In this document: piece after piece, positions 14,845 through 20,922 of the stretch
Numbering within the stretch: the first letter of the stretch is position 1
Layout: each line of letters starts with the position of its first letter
Source of the DNA: an uncultured Eubacteriales bacterium
GTDB lineage: Bacteria; Bacillota; Clostridia; Christensenellales; Borkfalkiaceae
Reading direction: 5' to 3'
DNA: 23,964 nucleotides
Assembly: GCA_905211955.1 (NCBI GenBank)
Contig: CAJMCT010000005.1
Location: forward strand, 1 to 23,964
Notes under the pieces: model-generated
What the model was told of the DNA's origin: nothing
Databases searched by the model: none
The model's input: only the letters and a program-made list of their open reading frames with translations
Made by a program: the position numbers and the translations under genes

Positions 14845-15861
14845 ATGAAGAAATTTTTGGCATTAATTATGAGCGCGGTTTTGTGCCTTGGTGGGTTAAC
14901 CCTTTTTGGTTGTGGAAAAAAGGGTCAAACGCAAATAAAGTATGCGGACGCGCCTGCCATTATGGAAATGTTAATTAACGACACGTTAGATTACGGGCTA
15001 CTTCCCGAGCCTGCGATTACCAAACTTGAAAAGGTTAAAGGCAAAGACTTTACTTGGCATAGGTTAGACGTGCAAGAACTTTATGATTTAGAATCTAAAG
15101 ACTATCCCCAAGCGGTTCTTATGGTAAAGAACGAAGTCTTAGAAAAATATCCCGAAATCGTTAGAGAAATGAAATCTAAATTCGCCGAGAACCTAAATTG
15201 GGTAAAGGAAAACCCCGCTCTTGGCGTAAGTGCGATAAAAGAACTTTTCCCAACTACGTCACTTGCCCCCGCGGGCATTATCACAAAAGACGTTGTTGAC
15301 GCGTGTAAGATTTATTGGCAAGACGGAGATAGTGCCGAAGACGACGTAGAAGATTATATAGAAGATATTTTAGACGTTAGCGTAGGGCTTGGAATTAAAC
15401 CTGCCGTAGAACCCGAAGACGACTTTTTCTTCGTGGATAACGGAAAGACGGGCGAATCGCCAAGCGGAAAGACCTTTACTTTCTGTATGCCGGACGGTGC
15501 ACCCGCACTTGCTGTTTCTAAGTTTATTTACGATAACGAAAACTTTGTAGAAGGCGCAACCTTTAACTATAACGTGGTTGTAGCCGACGATATTGCAAAG
15601 CATATGAACGGTGCTATATCATCAGCAGACTTTATAATTTTACCTGTAAACGCAGGTACGCTTAACTATAAAATTGGCAACGGCTATAAAATGGCGTCGG
15701 TAATAACTCACGGCAACCTTTATATAGTCAGCAAAAACGAAAGCAAGATAGAAGACCTTATCGATAAAAAGATAGGCGTAATTGGTGAAGGCAAAGTTCC
15801 AGACTTGACCTTAAAAGCAGTTTTAGACGAATACCGTATAGGGTATAACGTAATAGCGTAA
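14845..15861 (+). CDS. ABC transporter substrate-binding lipoprotein (NMT1/SsuA-like), apparently circularly permuted
   Basis: Surface lipoprotein that would capture a small solute for the permease encoded next. The start at 14845 follows AGGAGG by 4 nt and gives 338 residues with a lipoprotein signal (MKKFLALIMSAVLCLGG, lipobox LFGC, Cys23). The domain order is unusual. Residues 31-196 match what is normally the C-terminal half of these proteins: ADAPAIMEML, DYGLLPEPAITK (49-60), LDVQELY (74-80), YPQAVLMVKNE (87-97), ending in PEDDFFFV like the usual C-terminus. After a short linker (197-208), residues 209-338 match the usual N-terminal half: CMPDGAPALAVSK (214-226), ADFIILPVNAGTL (261-273), SVITHGNLYIV (285-295), LIDKKIGVIGEG (305-316), PDLTLKAVLDEYRIGY (319-334). 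The chain then stops where the missing half would continue. The substrate is unknown; thiamine-pyrimidine, sulfonate or similar compounds are possible. Confidence 0.85.
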   Translation: MKKFLALIMSAVLCLGGLTLFGCGKKGQTQIKYADAPAIMEMLINDTLDYGLLPEPAITKLEKVKGKDFTWHRLDVQELYDLESKDYPQAVLMVKNEVLEKYPEIVREMKSKFAENLNWVKENPALGVSAIKELFPTTSLAPAGIITKDVVDACKIYWQDGDSAEDDVEDYIEDILDVSVGLGIKPAVEPEDDFFFVDNGKTGESPSGKTFTFCMPDGAPALAVSKFIYDNENFVEGATFNYNVVVADDIAKHMNGAISSADFIILPVNAGTLNYKIGNGYKMASVITHGNLYIVSKNESKIEDLIDKKIGVIGEGKVPDLTLKAVLDEYRIGYNVIA

Positions 15862-15863
15862 AA

Positions 15864-16619
15864 ATGAAAAAAAGAGAAAAGACCTTAAAAATCTTATTGC
15901 CGATTATAACGGTAGTTGGTATCCTTTTAATTTGGGGTATACTTTCGGCAATAATCAATAGAGAAGCCTTGCTTCCGTCCGTTTGGGATACCTTTTTGGC
16001 ACTTACGGACGTCTTTTCTCACGGTGAATTTTATCTATCGCTTTTAGGCACGCTACTTAGAAGTTTAATCGCGTTTATAGTTTCGTTTTTACTCGCTTTC
16101 GTGTTTGCGTACTTTTCATTTAAGAGCGAAAACTTCAAACTTTCTATCACTCCGATAATAAGAATACTACGCGCGCTTCCAACCATTGCGGTAGTTTTGC
16201 TATTATTGGTGTGGACAAACTCTCAAATAGCACCCGTAGTAGTCACTATGTTAGTAGTACTTCCCACCCTTTACACTAACGTTTTATCGGCAATCGAAGA
16301 AGTGGATAAAGAGGCGCTACAAATGTGCAAAACGTTTAACGTTGATAAAAAGAAGGTTTTATATAGCGTGACTATTCCGCAAATAGCACCGCCTATTCTT
16401 GTAGCGATTGGCGCGGGGATATCGCTTAACCTTAAACTTATGGTGGCGGCGGAAGTTTTAAGTTATACTTCGCAGTCTATCGGGTACTACTTAAACGTCG
16501 CAAAAATCTACGATGCAACCGCAACGATGATTGCGCTTGTGGTAGTCACGGTTATAATAGGCGTTCTTATCGAGTGGGTTTTCAATTTAATTTCTAAAAA
16601 GGTAGGGCGCTGGAAATGA
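15864..16619 (+). CDS. ABC transporter permease (SsuC/TauC/ThiX-like)
   Basis: Inner-membrane channel subunit of the importer. The 251-residue product has about six hydrophobic segments (roughly 9-30, 60-90, 98-117, 119-135, 178-200, 216-240) and the binding-protein-dependent transport domain. The cytoplasmic EAA-type loop that contacts the ATPase is visible as EEVDKEALQMCKTFNVDKKKVLYSVTIPQIAPPILVAIGAG (about 143-184). It starts 2 nt after the binding-protein stop with little of its own ribosome-binding site, suggesting coupling. Its stop overlaps the ATPase start (ATGA). The TauC/SsuC subfamily is the closest by eye; its substrate range includes sulfonates, nitrate and pyrimidines. Confidence 0.88.
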   Translation: MKKREKTLKILLPIITVVGILLIWGILSAIINREALLPSVWDTFLALTDVFSHGEFYLSLLGTLLRSLIAFIVSFLLAFVFAYFSFKSENFKLSITPIIRILRALPTIAVVLLLLVWTNSQIAPVVVTMLVVLPTLYTNVLSAIEEVDKEALQMCKTFNVDKKKVLYSVTIPQIAPPILVAIGAGISLNLKLMVAAEVLSYTSQSIGYYLNVAKIYDATATMIALVVVTVIIGVLIEWVFNLISKKVGRWK

Positions 16620-17254
16620 TTGAGATTAAAAACTTAACCAAAAAATACGGCGACAAAACCGTTTTAGATAATCTTAACCTATCCTTTGAAAAGGGCAAGA
16701 TTACCGCAATTTTAGGCGAGAGTGGTTCTGGCAAAACCACACTACTAAATATTCTTGCGGGGCTTTGCGATTTTAGTGGAGAAGTGACGAAAAAAAGCGA
16801 CAAGATATCCGTAGTGTTCCAAAAAGATAGACTAATTAAAAACCTTACCGTTAGAGAAAACTTAAAACTTATAAACGAGAGTTTAGACGTTGAGAAAGAA
16901 CTTGAAAAGGTTGGGGTTTTAGATGCTATCGATTACTACCCAAAAGACCTTTCGGCAGGCATGGCAAGGCGAGTTGCTATCGTTAGGGCTATAACTTACC
17001 CTGCGGATATTCTTCTTTTAGACGAGCCGTTTATAAACATAGACCTATCTAGAAAGTTCGCGCTTATAGAAAGCATAAAAAAGGATAACGAAAAGACGAT
17101 AGTTTTCGTCACTCACGATATTAAAGAGGCGGTAAAATTGGCGGATAGAATAGTCTTGCTTAGCAACGGCAAGATTGTAAAAGACATAAAAAAGGTAGAA
17201 GAAAAGACCGAAAGCGAACTTTTCGGTCTTATGATGAACGTAAATAATTTGTAG
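16616..17254 (+). CDS. ABC transporter ATP-binding protein (SsuB/TauB-like)
   Basis: Cytoplasmic ATPase that drives the importer. It has a complete set of motifs: Walker A GESGSGKTT (34-42), Q-loop VFQKD, ABC signature as LSAGMARRVAIVRA (variant of LSGGQ), Walker B ILLLDEP, the D-loop region INIDLS and the H-loop FVTHDIKEAV. At 212 residues it is shorter than typical SsuB or TauB proteins (about 240-260), mainly at the C-terminal end. The gene shares 4 nt with the permease gene. It ends 3 bp from the convergent apbE-like gene, and its 3' end carries an inverted repeat that looks like the other strand's terminator. Confidence 0.92.
   Translation: MIEIKNLTKKYGDKTVLDNLNLSFEKGKITAILGESGSGKTTLLNILAGLCDFSGEVTKKSDKISVVFQKDRLIKNLTVRENLKLINESLDVEKELEKVGVLDAIDYYPKDLSAGMARRVAIVRAITYPADILLLDEPFINIDLSRKFALIESIKKDNEKTIVFVTHDIKEAVKLADRIVLLSNGKIVKDIKKVEEKTESELFGLMMNVNNL
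17195..17230 (-). terminator. Likely terminator of the apbE-like gene inside the ATPase coding region
   Basis: A perfect 10-bp inverted repeat, AAGACCGAAA/TTTCGGTCTT (17204-17213 with 17221-17230), has a 7-nt loop. On the - strand the stem is followed by a T-rich TTTTCTTCT, while on the + strand no T-run follows. It lies 28 nt past the apbE-like stop codon, so it fits a terminator for that gene. Confidence 0.6.
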
Positions 17255-17257
17255 GTT

Positions 17258-18319
17258 TTATACGGATACCAAAAGGTATTCGCTATCTAATATTTCAAAT
17301 AGAGTAGGCGGGCAGTTAGAGATTATTTCTTTAACCCCGTCTTTTTCGTATACTGCAAAAACGGTAAAGCCCGAAAGTTTAGACTTAGTAAACTCTATAA
17401 GTTTTTCCCTGTCCATAGTGCAAAGTGCGGTAGATATTGCATCCGTAAAGCAAGCCGACTTTAACTCTTCACTGAGTTCGCCGTTAGCAATTACCGTCAC
17501 GCTACGCATACCGCAATTAGTTGGGCGACAAGTTATTGGGTCTATTATGTGCGAATATTTTATAGATTTATCGTTTACGTCCGTGTAATATTTCAGATAA
17601 TCACCGCTAGTTGAAAGTGCCGAATTTTCAATATACGAACTGTCTACGCTAATGATGTTTTGTGCTTTCGACGGGTGTTTGATAGAAAGATTTTCATCTG
17701 TTGCGAAAACGTAGATACTGCTTCCGCCAATACTTACGTACCCTTTTTCAGTTTTCGACAAGCGGTCTTTAATAAGGTCTACCGCATATCCCTTTGCGAT
17801 ACCGCCAAGGTCGATTTCAATCTCTTTAATATCTTTATAGAAGTTTCCGTAGTTTAGGTTTATCTTAGAAAAATCGGTAAACGGCCTAACCGCTTCTATT
17901 TGAGAAGAAGTTGGTGGTGTAATGCTAATTAAGTTAGCGTCGAAAGTGTCGGCGGATAGATTAAAAAGTTTAAGTATAGGGTATACTGCAGGATTGAAAG
18001 CGCCGTTGGTAAATTCAAAGGCGCGCTTAGAAATTTCAAACACTTCTTGCGTTATAATAGAAGCCGAAAAACTATTTCCTTCTTGCAAGCGGTTAATTGC
18101 CGATATTTCAGAGTTTATATCGGATATAGATAAAAGGCTTTCAATTTTAGATAAATCTTCTTCAATTTGTGGTTTTAAGTCTTCTACGTCTAAATCAGAT
18201 GCTATATAGACACCCGTGTTAAAGTAGGTAAGGTCTATAGTTTTAATTCCGCAAGCGGAAAATAAAAGTGTGGGAAGGGCGCAAAAGATTAAAGTTAAAA
18301 ATACGATTAATTTTTTCAT
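17258..18319 (-). CDS. apbE: FAD:protein FMN transferase lipoprotein (ApbE family)
   Basis: Extracytoplasmic enzyme that transfers FMN from FAD to a Thr or Ser of target redox proteins, as in flavin-based extracellular electron transfer and Rnf/Nqr systems. The 353-residue product has a lipoprotein signal (lipobox FSAC, Cys23). ApbE landmarks are GAFNPAVYPILKLF (106-119), EIDLGGIAKGYAVD (168-181), YVSIGGSSIYV (194-204), STSGDYLKYY (236-245) and SHIIDPITCRPT (256-267), where metal- and flavin-binding residues lie, then FTDAISTALCTM. Two start codons are adjacent (GTG 18322, ATG 18319). The -10 lies only 9 nt upstream, so the message is nearly leaderless. No flavoprotein target is in the window. 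Confidence 0.9.
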   Translation of the reverse strand: MKKLIVFLTLIFCALPTLLFSACGIKTIDLTYFNTGVYIASDLDVEDLKPQIEEDLSKIESLLSISDINSEISAINRLQEGNSFSASIITQEVFEISKRAFEFTNGAFNPAVYPILKLFNLSADTFDANLISITPPTSSQIEAVRPFTDFSKINLNYGNFYKDIKEIEIDLGGIAKGYAVDLIKDRLSKTEKGYVSIGGSSIYVFATDENLSIKHPSKAQNIISVDSSYIENSALSTSGDYLKYYTDVNDKSIKYSHIIDPITCRPTNCGMRSVTVIANGELSEELKSACFTDAISTALCTMDREKLIEFTKSKLSGFTVFAVYEKDGVKEIISNCPPTLFEILDSEYLLVSV

Positions 18320-18327
18320 CACTTATT

Positions 18328-18356
18328 ATTATAACCTAAAGAAGATAGAAAATCAA
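18328..18356 (-). promoter_or_regulatory. Promoter of the apbE-like gene
   Basis: On the - strand TTGATT (18356-18351) and a perfect TATAAT (18333-18328) are 17 bp apart. Transcription would begin near 18321, at or within 3 nt of the start codon. Confidence 0.72.
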
Positions 18357-18364
18357 ATTAAAGA

Positions 18365-18393
18365 TTGACAAAGATAAAAGGCTTTGGTAAAAT
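18365..18393 (+). promoter_or_regulatory. Promoter of the HprK-like/pqqD operon
   Basis: A perfect TTGACA (18365-18370) and TAAAAT (18388-18393) are 17 bp apart, placing the start near 18400. The -35 elements of this and the divergent apbE promoter are only 8 bp apart, so one bound protein could affect both. Confidence 0.82.
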
Positions 18394-18422
18394 ATATTAT
18401 ATATTTTAAAGTGGGGGAAATT

Positions 18423-19130
18423 ATGCCAAGATATAAAATTGCGGGTGTGGTTTTCGATGCCGAAACAAAGCACGAATACACGCAAAAACTTTGCCGTGAT
18501 TATCTTTATACGGGCAACGCTAAGCCGTCCTTTTCGGTTGTAATAACTGAAGGAGACGTTCTAAAAGAAAAAGCCGATGCGCCCGAATTTTCGGATAGTT
18601 ATTTAGAAAGTTTAGCCCTTTTTAGAAAACTTTGTGAATACGTTTTAAAAAATGCTAACGGCATAATCTTTCACTCAAGCGCAATCGCGGTAGACGGCAA
18701 CGCATACCTATTTACCGCACCTAGCGGAACGGGAAAGTCCACCCACACAAGACTTTGGCGTGAACTTTTAGGCGACAAGGCGGTAATGATAAACGACGAT
18801 AAGCCGATTATTAGGTATGAAGACGGGGACTTTTACGTTTACGGCACACCTTGGACGGGCAAGCACCACCTTGGCGAAAACATCAGGGTAAAAGTAAAAG
18901 CCGTTTGCGAGATTAAGCGCGGAACTAAAAACGCTATGCAAAAGATTTCACCGTTTGAAGCGTTTATAACGGTTATGAATCAAACACTTCGCCCGAAAGA
19001 CGAAGAGGACGTTGATAAATTACTTAAACTGATAGAAAAACTGTTAGAGAGTGTAAAAACTTATAGGCTTTATTGCGACGTGTCGTTAGATGCGGCAAAA
19101 CTTTCTTATAACACCTTAAAGGGAGATTAA
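18423..19130 (+). CDS. HPr-kinase/PEP-carboxykinase-like P-loop protein
   Basis: A 235-residue protein of the HprK-related group. The start at 18423 follows GGGGGAAA within 2-5 nt; an in-frame TTG at 18384 would overlap the promoter. A small N-terminal domain (1-80) precedes the kinase core: GIIFHSSAIAVDGNAYLF (80-97), the P-loop APSGTGKSTHT (99-109), LWRELLGDKA and a metal-binding style INDDKPIIR (123-131), then YGTPWTGKHHLGENI. The length is far below full HPr kinase (about 310), and the HPr-specific N-terminal domain is absent. Related short kinases are known beside PqqD-like proteins and in some peptide natural-product clusters, e.g. lasso-peptide kinases. Here the neighbour is a PqqD-like gene 3 nt downstream. 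The substrate is unknown. Confidence 0.75.
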   Translation: MPRYKIAGVVFDAETKHEYTQKLCRDYLYTGNAKPSFSVVITEGDVLKEKADAPEFSDSYLESLALFRKLCEYVLKNANGIIFHSSAIAVDGNAYLFTAPSGTGKSTHTRLWRELLGDKAVMINDDKPIIRYEDGDFYVYGTPWTGKHHLGENIRVKVKAVCEIKRGTKNAMQKISPFEAFITVMNQTLRPKDEEDVDKLLKLIEKLLESVKTYRLYCDVSLDAAKLSYNTLKGD

Positions 19131-19133
19131 AAA

Positions 19134-19397
19134 ATGAAATTAAAAAGCGGATTTATTTTAAGAGAAATTGCGGGTAGTTCTATTATCGTTCCCGTAGGTG
19201 AAAGAGTAAAAGAATTTAACGGCGTTATCAATCTTAACGATACGGGCGTTTTTCTTTGGAAGATTTTGGAAAAAGGCGCAACCGAAGAAGAAATGGTTTC
19301 GGCGCTTCTTAACGAGTATGAAGTAGAAAAGGAAGTCGCTGAAAAAGACGTTTCTAAGTTTATTGGCAAATTAAAGGAGGCTAAACTCTTAAAATAG
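19134..19397 (+). CDS. PqqD-like protein (RiPP recognition element fold)
   Basis: PqqD domains are small winged-helix proteins that bind leader peptides of ribosomal peptides and deliver them to modifying enzymes. The 87 residues fit: a beta-rich start (SGFILREIAGSSIIVPVGE), the conserved LNDTGVFLWKILEKGATEEEMVSALLNEYEV segment (33-63), in which L-N-x-T/S-G-x-x-x-W is the hallmark, and a C-terminal helix with VAEKDVSKFIGKLKEAKLL. AAAGGGAG (19118-19124) lies 9 nt before the ATG, inside the upstream gene. No precursor peptide or radical-SAM gene is in the window. The protein may work only with the HprK-like kinase. Confidence 0.85.
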   Translation: MKLKSGFILREIAGSSIIVPVGERVKEFNGVINLNDTGVFLWKILEKGATEEEMVSALLNEYEVEKEVAEKDVSKFIGKLKEAKLLK

Positions 19398-19402
19398 AGT
19401 TT
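19373..19402 (+). promoter_or_regulatory. Distal Shine-Dalgarno plus hairpin before the DUF1846 gene
   Basis: A perfect AAAGGAGG (19373-19380) lies 33 nt before the ATG at 19414. In between is a 7-bp hairpin, AAACTCT/AGAGTTT (19383-19389 with 19396-19402, 6-nt loop), which also contains the pqqD stop. Folding would shorten the spacing to about 13 nt. The region next to the ATG has no good ribosome-binding site of its own. Confidence 0.5.
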
Positions 19403-19413
19403 TTGGGCAAAAG

Positions 19414-20901
19414 ATGAAAAAATTAGGCTTCGATAACGATAAATATTTAGCGTTGCAATCACAAAAAATAACCGAGCGTATCGATATGTTCGGGGATAAG
19501 TTATACTTAGAAATTGGTGGTAAACTTTTCGACGACAACCACGCGTCTAGAGTTTTACCGGGATTTTTGCCCGATAGTAAAATCAAAATGCTTAGAACCC
19601 TTAAAGATAAGGTGGAAGTTGTTATCGCAATCAACGCAAACGATATTGAAAGGAACAAATACCGTAGCGATTTAGGTATTACCTACGACTCGGACGTTTT
19701 AAGACTTATCGACGTATTCCGTGCTAACGGTTTTTACGTCGGTAGCGTAGTTCTTACGAGAGTTTCGGGGCAACCTTCAGCAGAAGCCTTCCAAAAACGT
19801 CTTGAAATGCTCGGCATTAAGGTTTATAGACATTATCCAATCGAAGGCTATCCTTCGGAAGTTGATGCAATCGTATCAGAGGGTGGGTTTGGCAAAAACG
19901 ATTATATCGTGACTACTCGTCCGCTAGTAGTTGTCACCGCTCCCGGACCAGGTAGTGGAAAGATGGCAACCTGCTTATCTCAACTATATCACGAACATAA
20001 ACGCGGTGTTAAGGCTGGGTACGCTAAATACGAAACCTTCCCCGTATGGAACTTACCGTTAAATCACCCCGTAAATATCGCTTATGAAGCGGCAACCGCT
20101 GATTTAAACGATTTAAACATGATAGACCCATTCCATCTCGATGCTTATGACAAGATGGCTGTAAACTATAATAGAGACGTAGAGATTTTCCCCGTGCTTT
20201 CGGCTATGCTAACCAAGATTATGGGAACTTCGCCTTATAAATCGCCAACCGATATGGGTGTTAATATGGCAGGCTACGGCATTATTGATGATGAAGTTTG
20301 TAGGGAAGCATCTAAGCAAGAAGTTATTAGAAGATATTTTACTGCTCTTATTGACGTTAAGAAAGGAAGATGTGACACAGACGTTGTTGCAAAGATAGAT
20401 ATTCTAATGCGTAAACTCGGCATTGATATCAACGATAGAGCAGTCGTACAACCCGCGCTTGATAAAGAAGCGCAAACCGGCTCACCTGCATGCGCAATGC
20501 AACTTCCCGACGGTACTATCGTCACCGGAAAAACAGGCGAACTTTTGGGCGCAAGCGCTTCGGTTCTTCTTAACGCACTTAAAGTGCTGGGCGGTATTGA
20601 TGACGACGTGGATTTGGTCGCTTCAGAAGTTATTGCCCCCGTTCAAAAATTAAAGGTTGACCATATGGGAAGTGTTAATCCAAGATTACATACTGATGAA
20701 ATACTCTTATCGTTAGCAATAAGTGCAGTTTCCGATAAAACTGCAAAGAAGGCACTTGACCAACTTGATAAACTTAAAGGTGCCGAACTACACTCTACCG
20801 TAATACTTTCACACGTTGACGAAAAAATGTTCAAAAAACTTGGCGTTAACGTCACTTACGAACCAAAAAGAACGCAAAAAGCGTTATTCCAAGTTAACTA
20901 A
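19414..20901 (+). CDS. DUF1846 domain-containing protein
   Basis: A conserved soluble protein of unknown function, here 495 residues, the normal size for this family in Firmicutes. The recognised signature segments are the MKKLGFDNDKYLALQSQKITERI start, GDKLYLEIGGKLFDDNHASRVLPGF (25-49), KVEVVIAINANDIERNKYRSDLGITYD (66-92), VVVTAPGPGSGKMATCLSQLYHEHKRG (171-197, a P-loop-like glycine-rich stretch), YAKYETFPVWNLPLNHPVN and SPTDMGVNMAG. It has no signal peptide or membrane segment. The 16-nt gap to pqqD and the absence of a promoter or terminator suggest one operon. The link between this protein and the HprK-like/PqqD pair is unknown. Confidence 0.88.
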   Translation: MKKLGFDNDKYLALQSQKITERIDMFGDKLYLEIGGKLFDDNHASRVLPGFLPDSKIKMLRTLKDKVEVVIAINANDIERNKYRSDLGITYDSDVLRLIDVFRANGFYVGSVVLTRVSGQPSAEAFQKRLEMLGIKVYRHYPIEGYPSEVDAIVSEGGFGKNDYIVTTRPLVVVTAPGPGSGKMATCLSQLYHEHKRGVKAGYAKYETFPVWNLPLNHPVNIAYEAATADLNDLNMIDPFHLDAYDKMAVNYNRDVEIFPVLSAMLTKIMGTSPYKSPTDMGVNMAGYGIIDDEVCREASKQEVIRRYFTALIDVKKGRCDTDVVAKIDILMRKLGIDINDRAVVQPALDKEAQTGSPACAMQLPDGTIVTGKTGELLGASASVLLNALKVLGGIDDDVDLVASEVIAPVQKLKVDHMGSVNPRLHTDEILLSLAISAVSDKTAKKALDQLDKLKGAELHSTVILSHVDEKMFKKLGVNVTYEPKRTQKALFQVN

Positions 20902-20922
20902 ATAAAGGAGACTTAAATTTTT

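Noticed and set aside
17264..17281. Hairpin GGATACC/GGTATTC as a terminator for the ABC operon
   Set aside because: No T-run follows on either strand, and it lies in the apbE-like coding region.
18384..18422. A TTG start for the HprK-like gene
   Set aside because: It falls in the promoter region, and a strong GGGGGAAA precedes the ATG at 18423.
18423..19397. Lasso-peptide gene cluster
   Set aside because: Only kinase-like and PqqD-like genes are present; there is no precursor, asparagine-synthetase-like cyclase, protease or exporter.
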